From Cryptomeria japonica (taxonomy: Eukaryota > Streptophyta > Pinopsida > Cupressales > Cupressaceae): a stretch of DNA of 64,000 nucleotides. Where the stretch lies: assembly GCF_030272615.1 (NCBI RefSeq), contig NC_081407.1, positions 376,195,018 through 376,259,017 on the forward strand, read 5' to 3'. Below are positions 24,053 to 34,457 of the stretch, piece by piece. Numbering within the stretch: the first letter of the stretch is position 1; each line of letters opens with the position of its first letter. Position numbers and translations under genes: made by a program. The notes under the pieces were generated by a model that was not told where the DNA came from, did no database searches, and saw only the letters and a list, made by a program, of their open reading frames with translations.

Positions 24053-24226
24053 CTATTGCAAACATAACATGAGTCTATTGCTAATGGAGGTTGATTATCT
24101 TCTTGATTTAGAGTTTTTGTTTTAGATGTGTTTGGATCCTATAAGTGGATGTATAATTTATGTGAAGCTATCATTTCTTAGTTTACAATTATCTTGCACA
24201 AACAACATCATTATGCCGAGAGGCAT

Positions 24227-24474
24227 AACCTACAATGCCACCCACCTATTTGTAACGGTGTAAAAAAAAAAGAATTCTATGGTTTTCCTATAATTACTAA
24301 TGAAAAAATGAAATTAATAAATTGTAAAATGCAAAGTGGTAGATAGCAATCCTGAACGTTTTACAGCTCATTATCTTTATGAAACTGACAATAATGAATC
24401 CCATTTTTGCTTGGCTTGAGGATGAACCTACAATGCCACCCACCCAAAATAACGGTGTAAGAAAAAATAAATTC
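24227..24474. repeat. Two copies of a ~48-bp segment, 198 bp apart
   Basis: aacctacaatgccacccacc followed by taacggtgtaa and an A-rich run ending aattct appears at 24227 and 24425. Confidence 0.7.
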
Positions 24475-25437
24475 TTCACAAACAGTTACATAAAAATTTT
24501 AATAGACAAAAAAAATTTATTCGATTTTACAAATCAAATGAATAAAATAATTGCTTCGCATTCCGTACAGTTACAAATGCATAAACTGACGAGAGAAGAA
24601 GAGTCGTCATAAAATATTTACGAGGAAGCCACCACATCATGCAGTCAACATTCTTGATATTTACAACTGCAACATATGTAATTCCTTCAACCTTTCAAAT
24701 CCCGATCAACAAGCAATTGCAGTACAAATTTGCAAGGTACGCTTAAATCTCCACGAGATTTTATTTTGTTTTAAAAAAAATTCATACCAGAGTTGCATCC
24801 ACTTTAATTTTAAGGGTTTGAAGAAAATTTTGTCTATGCAATCATGGAGTCGAACAAAATTTGTTTGATCAAATATTCAAACAAATTAGGCATTTCTTTG
24901 CGCTTCTGCAGGAAGAGAAGATGAAACTTGTGTTCAGTGAAACTCATCGAGGTTATACTCTATATCAGGCTGAAGCACTTAACCCATTCGTGTAGTCACA
25001 AGGTCGAAAATTTGCTTTTAGATTATGTGCCAAGCCAGTGGCCCTCAAACGGTGTGAGTCGTCCTCACATCTTCTCTCAATTGTATTTTTATATTTATTC
25101 AGACTGGTTGTAGCATTACCTGGATTGATTTCTATGAAGATATCAATCAAAAGTAATTCATTGTTGAAGCTTCATTAAAATATTGTGCATGGGTATTGCT
25201 GATTTTGATGTCAATGTTGTTTCCCATTCTGATATTGTATGGGCAACCATTTTGGCCTGTTGTGATTGAATACATATGCATGATTCCTTGAATATTTGGA
25301 AAGTCTCAAATATTGATTACATCGACCATAAAGTTTTGAAAACGTTTTGATACTATATTTGGCATTTTTCCATGGCCTCATATATTTTGATTTTGTATCT
25401 ACGTGCTTCTAAATTCGAATTTTTTTTTACTCCAATC
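24475..25437. other. Spacer without recognised features
   Basis: Small ORFs only, with no family resemblance. The last five bases, caatc, are the presumed target duplication of the Gypsy element. Confidence 0.45.
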
Positions 25438-28182
25438 TGATTGGGAAGAAAAAAAGGTTTGCCAAATCCCTAACTGATCCACTCAGCCTTGGCCAATGAA
25501 TAGGAATGGTCAAAGACCAAATTCCTCTGCACTTTAGGCTCCACTCAATTTAGGTGGGTATACCCTAATCTCCAAAGCATAAAGAGATTTCTTTATAGTG
25601 AATTTAAATTATTGAACGTAGTTGTTTATAGGATTGGCAAACAATTTCCTACAACTATGCTTTATTAATATGATTTTAACTTGTTTTAATTGGATTATAT
25701 GAGTATAATTGAATATGAATAAAAGTTATAACATAATGTTGCTGGAACTAAGAGTAATTATGAAAGAACATGGTAAGTAAAAACTAGTAATATATCTCTC
25801 CAGTGAGGACTTCGTGCACACTTAATCTATTCACAAGAAACCAGAAAAAAACTAGTGCCTTATCTAACAATTTACATGTCACTTAATGGACCAGTATTTG
25901 TAATCTTTGGAGACAGTGTGAAGAAACAAACTATCATTGCAATATCCTCAATGTATGCTACAAGAACAACAAAAGCAATTCTTCTATCTCTATACCAATA
26001 GATGATAAAATATGGCAACAAATCTTCTTCAGATTTATCCAAAAGATTTTAAATCATTGGCATCATATGATATGAAACGATCTGAAGATGAAAGCAACGA
26101 ACCTTGTATATTAATTTTTAGGAACAATTGGTGTACAAAAACTGTAGACTTACAGATACTTGATGATTACACTTGTTTGCAAAAAATGGATTTTCATTTC
26201 TACAGACTTATCTCACATAACACTATAGGTTCCAACAAATAATCTAAAAAGATAATCTTCTTACATTTTTTTTTTAGAATATTAAATGACTCTCTATATA
26301 CATGATTCAAACGATACGAATTAAATGACACACCCTTTCATTTGTACAAACAAAGACTAACAAAATTCCTAACTATCCCTCTTAACTAGTATTACTAAAA
26401 TACACAACAATAACATAGACTAACGCTTTCCATCCAGTCGCTGACCACATTTCTGGATATGTTGAAGATATCTTTCCTACTTATATGTAGTAGCGTTGAA
26501 GATAATATCTCTGACCGCTATCTCTATTGTAACAACACCTTCCACCTATTCCCCTGTTTCATTCATGTTCAATGCATCTGCATGAGCAATGCTAAGGGTT
26601 GAACTGAGTAAAGATCTACCTTCAGTAATCCACTGGTGCTTTTCCTTCATGACCCCTGCATCATCCACTACACTTGGAAATCCATGATTGAGGATCCCTT
26701 TACACTCCTCATACTCAGTATTTAATTATGTTGTAAATCCTTGATGAGTGTCAATTAGCCTTTTGATTTTATTGGTCCTTTTGTCACTCAGTGTCTGATC
26801 CTACACTACCATGTTTAACCTATCAAGGATCCTCTGGTGTGATAATGTGTTATCCATGATTTTCTGGTAAATAGTCTAGAATTCCTCCAATACCTTCCAC
26901 AAAATTTCAAATGGTTTAGTCAATAAAACACATGTTGTGTCTATCCTTATGCTCTGCATTCTTTCCTTCAACTTTTTATTTTCCCTGTGCAACTCTTGAT
27001 ACTTCTTCCTTAGCTTGGATTCATCGTGTTGCAAAGCTTATTGGAAGTCAGGACAACCCTTTTTATGTTTCTCTAATGACCCAATGACATCAGGCTCCAA
27101 CCTGTTTGTTTTTAGATCCATCGGCTTATGCTCCCCCGATGAGGTCTCCTGCCCAATGACCGCTTTAGATTCCTCATCAGGTATCGGCGTAGCAGAAAAT
27201 GTCTTCTTCCGAAGGGTCAATATCATCCCGATGACTTTACCTTGTCGCTCTTTTAGTCACTTACTTCAGTGTAGCCTATCCTGATGAAACCTCATTTCCA
27301 TCCATCATGATATCTACCCTATCGGGTATCGAGGTAGCTTTTTCTTACTCTATCTGATATCCCGATGATTTCAAAACATCCACTCTACATTCTCCTTAGT
27401 CGGTGTAATTCATACCGATAACCTCTTCCTCTGTGTTAGGTTTTGTCTTTCTTATTGAGTATTGGTGTAACCCAAAACTCCTTTCACTGATGGTTTGAGT
27501 TATCCTGATGACTTAGCATTCCTACCTTTTGGTATTTCCTCATTGGAACAAGTCATGCTGATGACACTGCCTTTTCCACTTAGCCCATTGGGTATCAAAA
27601 TAGCATGAAATGACATTTTCCAACAACCCGATAATATTTCCACTGTCTACTTTATATTATCCTTCATCGTTGTTGGGTATGCTGATGAAACACTTCTTCT
27701 ATAATTTCTTTTGGTTCTCCTTCGAAATGATTGGTCTAAGTCATTCTAATAGGTTCTCTCATTATTTATACTAGTCAGTCTTATTGGGGTAACTTTTATC
27801 GATAGTTCAAATTTGATAATTATGCAAATTAAGCTCCTCTTCATATATCACTAGCACTTGTAACATTTTATGGAAACTCTGCATGTGCTAATAAATGTCA
27901 AAGACTATCACACAGGCCTAAAGAATGTCTTATAAGGATCCTAGTGTTGTCATGCTGAAATTTCCTCATGTAGTTCCTACTCAGTGCCAACCCTTAGCAT
28001 GCCCTAGTGGTGCTTGTCCAATTCTAAAAAATAGGTTACAGTAAGTTTTTTTTGTTATTGCTACATACCTCCTGTACATACAATCCAGTAATAAATGTTC
28101 TTGTAAGGAAAATGCACATATAAAACATCAAAGAACTAGCACATAATATTTTCTAGAAATATGTGCTAATAGTGGCTCTTTT
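25438..28182 (-). repeat. 3' LTR of the Gypsy element
   Basis: 2745 bp, starting tgattggga and ending tgtgctaata on the plus strand (terminal CA mutated to TA). It contains many copies of a YC(C/T)GATGA motif between about 27090 and 27790. ORFs inside (27015-27284) are not credible genes. Confidence 0.85.
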
Positions 28183-28212
28183 TGGGGATGTATTTTCTTT
28201 TTAGGGACATAG
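28183..28212 (-). other. Candidate polypurine tract of the Gypsy element
   Basis: The minus strand reads ccccaaaaagagccac directly before the 3' LTR. Purine-rich but interrupted. Confidence 0.45.
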
Positions 28213-28329
28213 CAAGATCTCAATTATCTCTGGAAAGCAAATGAAACAATAAATAGAAATAAACAACAAAGAAAAACTACACTATTATAGTACAAGAAAT
28301 ATTCCTTGCTCCTCAAGAGAAAAAATGCT

Positions 28330-29590
28330 TGAGATACTTAGCATGTACTAGAAATTCCTGAATTTCACCCTCAGTGCTCTACAGGAAATATGAATTTTCT
28401 CCTCCTTTATCCATGATGATGTATGGTCCTACCCAAAGTGCTTCAAATTTTCCATGCTTTCCCTTGTCTTGATCCTTTGCATTCCATTTTATCACCCACT
28501 CTCCTTCCTCAAAGGTCCTAATAGAAGCTTTCTTATCATGCAATTATTTTACCATCTTTTGCTTTTGTATATTTTGTTCTTGAGCCTCTCTTCTGTACTC
28601 ATCTAATTGGACCAAATGTATTACCCTATCTTCCATGAAATCAACATCCTCTAGATATTCCTCTAAAACAAATTTATATACTAGGAGCAAGTTGTCCAAG
28701 GGTAATCGCACATCTTTACCACAAACAAGCTGATAAGGAGCAAACCCTGTGGATTTCCTGATTGTTACTCTATCCGCCCACGCTACCAAATTTAACTTTG
28801 AATCCCATGCCCTCTTGTTGTCACCTAACATCCTCTTAATGATTTTTAATAGGTTTTTATTACTAGATTCTTCTTGTTCATTTCCCCGGAGATGATAAGG
28901 TGATATATATGACAAAGTGATTCCATAACTTTCACATAAATCAACAAATTCTTTGGATCTAAAACACAACCCATTATCTACAACAATCTTGTGGGGAACC
29001 CCAAACCTTGTCAATATATTTTCCAAAAGAAACTTTGTTACCACATTACTTGTAGATTTCCTTGTAGAAATTGCCTCTACACACTTGGTAAAGTAATCAC
29101 TGGCTACCAAGATCCATTTGTGTCCTCCACTGGATTTGTTTGCAATTTTGCCTATGAAATCAACACCCCACTTCTGACAAGGTTCTTCAGTTTACATGGG
29201 TCTAAGTGGAAGACCTCCACCATATTTAAGCTTTCCTAAAAAATTTCTGGCAAGCCTCAGATTTTCTAATATAAGTATGATAGTCCTTAAAGATTTGTGG
29301 CCAATAGTAACCAGCATTGAGTATTTTATGGGCAGTAGTTTTTGCTGAAAAATCCCCCCCAGATACACTTTCATGTAATTATTTTAAAATAGATTGAGCT
29401 TGATAAACATCCAAACAAAATAAGAGGATACCATTCTGGTTTTCCCAATAAATCACCTTTAAGCAATATATATCTAGATGCCTGAAGATTAAGTGTTCTT
29501 TTTTTACTATCATTTAAATCTTCTAAACATTTCATATGTTTTAAATAATAGGTAATATTCTTATACCAAGGACACATCTCAATGCTTATT
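28330..29590 (-). pseudogene. Gypsy integrase (zinc-binding, DDE core, C-terminal domain)
   Basis: The N-terminal zinc domain is in broken frames at 29190-29580 (GGHF and YYWP-like strings). The catalytic core is an open 188-codon stretch (28544-29110). It carries the DDE residues in context: ASDYFTKCVEAI, VVDNG and GNEQEESSNK. After it come ADRVTIRKSTGFAPYQLVCG and, below 28544, a C-terminal stretch resembling EGEWVIKWNA and FEALWVGPYII. It would insert cDNA into the genome. The core is the best preserved part of the element, but the flanking frames are broken. Confidence 0.85.
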
Positions 29591-29629
29591 TGAGCTTCCT
29601 CTAAATCTATCTAATTTATCTGTGTTGCT

Positions 29630-30098
29630 TCCAAATTTGAATATGTCATTAGTTTAGCCAACCCTTGACCTCTTACCAATTTATTAATTTGGATATCAAT
29701 GTTAAACTCATTAATTTGATTGATCCATCTGCATCTTCTCCCAATAGTTTCAGTCTATGTGAAAATATCTTTGACTGTTGCATTAGGGACATATGCAATG
29801 ACATTAGCTCCCACTAAATATGGTCTAAAAGAGTTTACAACTTTTACTAGGGCATATGCTTGTTTCTCATTTATATAATAATTTAACTCAGAAGCTTGTA
29901 GTATCTTACTAAAAAATGCCACTGGTTGTTCATGACCTTCATCATTCTTTTGTAACATAACTGTAGCAATAGTAAGAAATGAAGCGAAAGAAAATACTTG
30001 AAAAGGTTTAGAGACATCAGGGAACTTAAGTACAAGTGCTTCCTTGATGGCCCTTTTAATGTTTACAAAAGATTCAATTACTTCATTAGTCCATTTTA
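29630..30098 (-). pseudogene. Gypsy RNase H (usual position after RT)
   Basis: The minus strand shows QPVAFFSKILQASELNYYIN and KQAYALVKVVNSFRPYLVG, matching the Ty3 RNase H region between RT and integrase. In the family it degrades the RNA of RNA:DNA hybrids. Open at 29755-29958, then a stop and degenerate sequence (RRCRWINQINEFNIDIQI). Probably inactive. Confidence 0.75.
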
Positions 30099-31060
30099 TC
30101 TCTACACCCTTTTTAACATCTTTGCAATAGGTTTGACAATTTTAGAAAAAAATTGTACAAATCTTCTAACAAAATTAATTTGTCCAAAAAATGATTGACT
30201 AGCTTTGACTATTTTAGGGATCTGAATTTTGTCAATAGCTGCAATTATTTCAGGGTCAACCCTTACTTCGTCTTTAGATACAATATGACCTCGCAATTTA
30301 CCTTCAGTGACTCCAAAGTGACACTTTTTTGGATTTAAATAAATACCATATTCTAGTGCTTTGATGAAACTTTTCTCTAGGTCATTACAATGGTTTTCTT
30401 CTTTCGAGGAGTATGCAGTCAAATCATCCTGGTATACAACCAAAATGTAATCAATGAGACCTTCAAAAGCTACATCCATGGCCCTTTAAAAAGTAGCTCC
30501 AACATTTGTAAGTCTGAATGGCATCCTGACATACACATATGTGCCCCATGGTGTAATGAAGGCTATTTTGTATTTTTCTAATTCTTTAACCTTTACCTAG
30601 TTGTACCCAAAGAACCCATCCATCATAGAAAGTAATTCATTCCCTGTGACTTTCTGTAGCAAAGCTTCCATATTTGGCAAGGCATAATTATCCTTCAAGG
30701 ATGATATATTTAAATTTATAAAATCCACACACAATCTGATATCACCATTTTTCTTTCAAACATGCACCAGGTTTGACACCCATGTGGAATGCCTTATAGG
30801 CTTTATAATCCCTGCATTCCTCATCTTCATCAATTCTTCCTTCATTTTGGGAGCCAATGTGGGATTTATAGGCCATTTTCTTTTCCTAAATGGTTTTGCA
30901 TCTGGTTTCAGTGGGATTTCATGCTGGAACAAATCCTCTCTATATGCCTTGAGATCATCATATGACCAAGCAAAAACATGTCTATATTTTCTTAATAGAC
31001 TTACCAATGCAGTCCTAATTTTTGATGTAAGCTTCTTCCAAATGTAAACCTATCTAGGAT
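30099..31060 (-). pseudogene. Gypsy reverse transcriptase
   Basis: N-terminal fingers at 30756-31007: RKYRHVFAWSYDDL, HEIPLKPDAKPFRKRKWPIN and MRNAGIIKPIRHSTWVSN. The central part has single stops but reads DIRLCVDFINLN and MMDGFFGYN-like strings. The palm active site is VVYQDDLTAYS (family Y-V/I/L-DD), followed by LNPKKCHFGV and GHIVSKDEVRVDPE. Stops between the blocks make it a pseudogene. YQDD in place of YIDD or YVDD is an unusual substitution. Confidence 0.85.
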
Positions 31061-31329
31061 TGTTTTCACTTCCCAAGTTTATTTTTTCTAGTTCTTCACA
31101 ACTCCCAGTGTTGGGTTTGAAATTCGTCATGTCCTTATAGTCAAACATCCTTTCTAATTCAACCAACCCATTTGGAATCTTATTTGTTTTAAGCTATAAG
31201 ATATTTTTTCTAAACAAAGATTCCTTACCATTTTCCTCTTCCACATATGCATTCCAATCCATATGTTGGCCTTCATATTCATCCTCACACAATAGGAATT
31301 TCAGAAGATCCCTGTCATCATCAAATATC

Positions 31330-31759
31330 TGCCAATTTTTTATGTTATCTCATATTGCAGGTCTGGTTTTTATTTCAACTTGCGTGATGTCATCAAAAGG
31401 AATATCATTATGTTTAATTGCTAATTTATCCATAAAATCAGCCAAAATATTGTTAGATCTTTCAATCCATGTTATAGAAAATGCATCAAAAAATTCAATT
31501 GAATCCCACACCTCATTTTTGTAATTTTGAAGTCTTACATTTTTAGTGGAAAACTCTGAATCACCATAACTGTTAGTAATTTAATGTCATATTTACTTGC
31601 CATCCTAAGGCCTAACAGGAGTGCTTCATATTCAACGACATTGTTTGTACATTCAAAAGCTAACAAGAAAGAATATTTGAATGATCTTCAACTAGGAGAA
31701 ATAAAAACTACACTAGCTCCATTTCCTTCCTTACTGCAAGCACCATCAAAATACATTTT
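31330..31759 (-). pseudogene. Additional RNase H domain between protease and RT
   Basis: Immediately after the protease frame the minus strand reads MYFDGACSKEGNGASVVFIS, then ECTNNVVEYEALLLGLRMAS and, after a one-base frameshift near 31568, GDSEF and ILADFMDKLA. These are the four catalytic contexts (D, E, D, D) of the archaeal-type RNase H found as a second copy in Tat-group plant Gypsy elements. One stop follows VVFISPS. Its location upstream of RT is notable, because I know Tat elements as carrying it after the usual RNase H. Confidence 0.7.
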
Positions 31760-32812
31760 CTAAATCTTATCCTCTTGCAATTCAATAGTATTTTCAAACC
31801 TATTAGTTTTATATTGAATGGGTTTAGAAATATTTACCTGGAAGTTATCTACATTAGTTTGGAGAAAACAAGTTGTCTCGTTCAGATCAACTTCCTCTAT
31901 CAGGTAGAATGACCTCGATTCTCTATGAATCCTCACATTTGCCCCTTTTACTATGATAGTTGCATATGAAAGATCCAGTTGGACATGTCCACCCACCAAA
32001 TTTGACCATTGCCTTGATAATAACATCCCATAATTTGGTGGAACTTGCACAACAATGATATCTATTTTATATGACGTATCAGGGCATGCTGGCAATCGAA
32101 ACTCAACATCCTTGATAATTCCAACAACTAGGGCTAATATGTTATCCATAGCATAGCATTTCCCATAGGGAGAGTCCACACGCATCCCAAGTTCTTTCAT
32201 GACATCTTCTAGCATTATTTTCATGGTGGCACCTGAATTTGTCATACAATTCTTAACCATTTTATTGTTAATCATCAAATTCAAATAAAAAGGATCAACT
32301 TGGGTAAGATTCTTAGTGATAGAAGTTCCCAAATAGACAACAAGTGGATCTTCAACTTTTGGCTTATGATCCTCTTTATTTACTTCACCAACGTTAGACA
32401 AAATCTTGATTGTTTCATATTTGTAATCAGGAAATTTCATTACTTCAAGCAAGGGCACATATATTTTCACTTGTGATAAAGCTTGAAACATAAATGATCC
32501 ACAATTTGAGAGTGGCTTACTAATTTGTTTCTTTTCAACTAGCTTTGTTAATTTAAGAGATTCTGTTTGTTTTTCCTTTTCTATTGCAACTTCCTTTTCC
32601 TTGTTAGCAATTATGTCTTTGTTTCCACTAGCTTTAGGAAACTTTGCAAATATCCTAGATGGCTTACCTTGTTCTAGGTTCACTATTTTGTTTCTTAACT
32701 GATAATTGCTTTTCACGTGAGCTACTGCTGCCACAATATAGGCTTTATTTTCTTCATCTGTTATGTTCCTCAAGGAATGCACTGGCTCTTCATTATGGAA
32801 TAATCTCCTCAA
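31760..32812 (-). pseudogene. Gypsy protease and upstream linker
   Basis: A 350-codon open frame. The first ~110 residues are linker rich in Lys/Glu. The protease fold lies at about residues 150-320: TNSGATMKIM at 191-200 matches the family LLDTGAS-like active site, with Asp replaced by Asn. The later VPPNYGMLLSRQW corresponds to the conserved LG/LLGR-W region. The aspartic protease would cut Gag-Pol; without the Asp it cannot. The long open frame despite the dead site is probably chance or recent loss. Confidence 0.75.
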
Positions 32813-32893
32813 GGATAGGATGTCCGCCTCATCATCAGTAAAAACTTGTTATACACGATGTTGCTGGTTCTCTTTTCTCCATTGTACATCTGA

Positions 32894-34138
32894 TCATTTC
32901 CCATCATCAGATGAATCTTTATCCCTACCCCAAAATTGATCTGATGAAAGTACATTTACTGTGGGCTCATATTGATTCTCATGGTCCTTCTCTTCTGAAA
33001 AACCCTGAGCAATCATACATTGTTTGGCAACATGGGATAAATTGCAGACTTCACACCATGGATATTCTTCCACAAAATTGTTTACCTTCTTCAATGGATC
33101 AGGAGTTTCTTTCCTTAGATTTGCATTCACTGGTTTACCATCTTTTTAGTTTGTATTATATGGCATGTCATGCAATCTTGGCCTATTGTAACTTATATAG
33201 GCTTGTTAATTCTATATGGGGGCGGTTTCTCATTGTTTTTTTGCTTACCCTTCATCTCCTTTAGCATGTCCATGATTTGACCAAACTCATCCTTTTTAGT
33301 TGCTCTAGGATTATATAATTTTGGATCATCTCTCTTGCAAATTCTTGTAGAAGCCTTTATGTTATTTTCAATAGTAGTAGTTGTTTTAAAAGCTAGCTGC
33401 AAGGTAGTAAGTTTATGACAGAAGATCTCATAATGAGTCTTGTTGTCAAAAGAACTTAAATAAAAATCAATAAAAAATAAATCAACAAGCCTAATATCTC
33501 TTGGTATCCTATTAAGTACTTTATTAAACCTATTATTAAATTCATAGACTGATTCATTCTGATTTTTCTTTATGCTAGTCAACTCATGAGATGCAAATGA
33601 AGTATCATTATGTTCTCCAAATTCCTCCAAGAATATTATCACAAATTCCAGCCAACTACCAATGCATCTGTCAAGAAGATTCCTATACCATTCTCCTGCA
33701 TCCTCTATTAGAGATTGAACAAATAGTTTCATAAAAACATCTTCATGAGGGATTTCAAACTCTTCATTGGTATTTTTTACACTTATTACATGTTTCTCTA
33801 CTTACTTCACCTCTTCCCTTCTCTTCTTCAACCCTGTTTGACTTAGGGATTTGAATGACATCTCTTTCTAATCCAAGTTTCTACAATACCCAATTTGGTT
33901 GTCTCTTAAGAGCCTTTGCTATTTTAGATTCATCTCCATTTAAGTCAACCATTCTAAGAATAATTTCATCCAACTGCTTGTCCTCCTATTCCTCAGTAGT
34001 CATGGTTTCATCATGACCACCTTTATTATCTTTTGTACTTGAGTTATAAAAAGGATTTTCCTCCAGATTTTCAAATTTATCACCCGATGAAGAACCATCC
34101 TCTCTATGAGGAAACTTATTATAACTCCCAAATGCCAT
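32894..34138 (-). pseudogene. Gypsy gag (capsid and zinc knuckle)
   Basis: The ATG at 34138 (MAFGSYNKF) is the first good start after the leader; a TAG follows about 50 codons later (TTEE then stop), with others beyond. The capsid core is open at 33193-33732: KLFVQSLIEDAGEWYRNL, WLEFVIIFLEEF and SVYEFNNRFNKVLNRIP, a typical Retrotrans_gag pattern. A variant zinc knuckle CEVCNLSHVAKQC (one residue short) lies in 32894-33130. Gag would form the particle. Confidence 0.82.
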
Positions 34139-34457
34139 ATTTTATACTGATTTCTTTTCTTTGTTTCTTTTCTTTGGAATCAACTGAACAAGATTATATT
34201 GTCCCTTGTGCAAAGACCCTCTCCCCCACATAAATCTTATTGAAAAATTCCTAGGGGTTTCTCTTATTTTCTCAAAATACCAACTATTACTCATATATTA
34301 AATGTAGAGTCTCCACCTCCTAAGAGGAACAATACTTTTATTAATCATCTGGGCTCCTTCCTCCAGCAGAGTCTAAAACAAAACCACCAAAAATTCTAAA
34401 TACTTCTTATTACAACTCCCCAGTAGAGTCGCTCATCTGTTGCTTACAAAAACCACA
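34139..34457 (-). other. Gypsy leader with candidate primer-binding site
   Basis: On the minus strand the LTR end is followed by TGGTTTTTGTAAGC, then about 20 bases on by gcgactctactgggga. The latter resembles the CGACTCTGCTGGGGA string I know near the PBS of Tat elements. Which tRNA primes is unclear. Confidence 0.4.

Noticed and set aside
23402..24125. Three overlapping frames of 74-221 codons, rich in Ser, Leu and Tyr
   Set aside because: They are translations of the CT/TATC/TA microsatellite and its degenerate tail.
27015..27284. ORFs in the Gypsy LTRs (27015-27284, 35973-36302)
   Set aside because: The two LTR copies carry similar but diverging frames without known domain. They lie in noncoding terminal repeats and overlap frames on the other strand.
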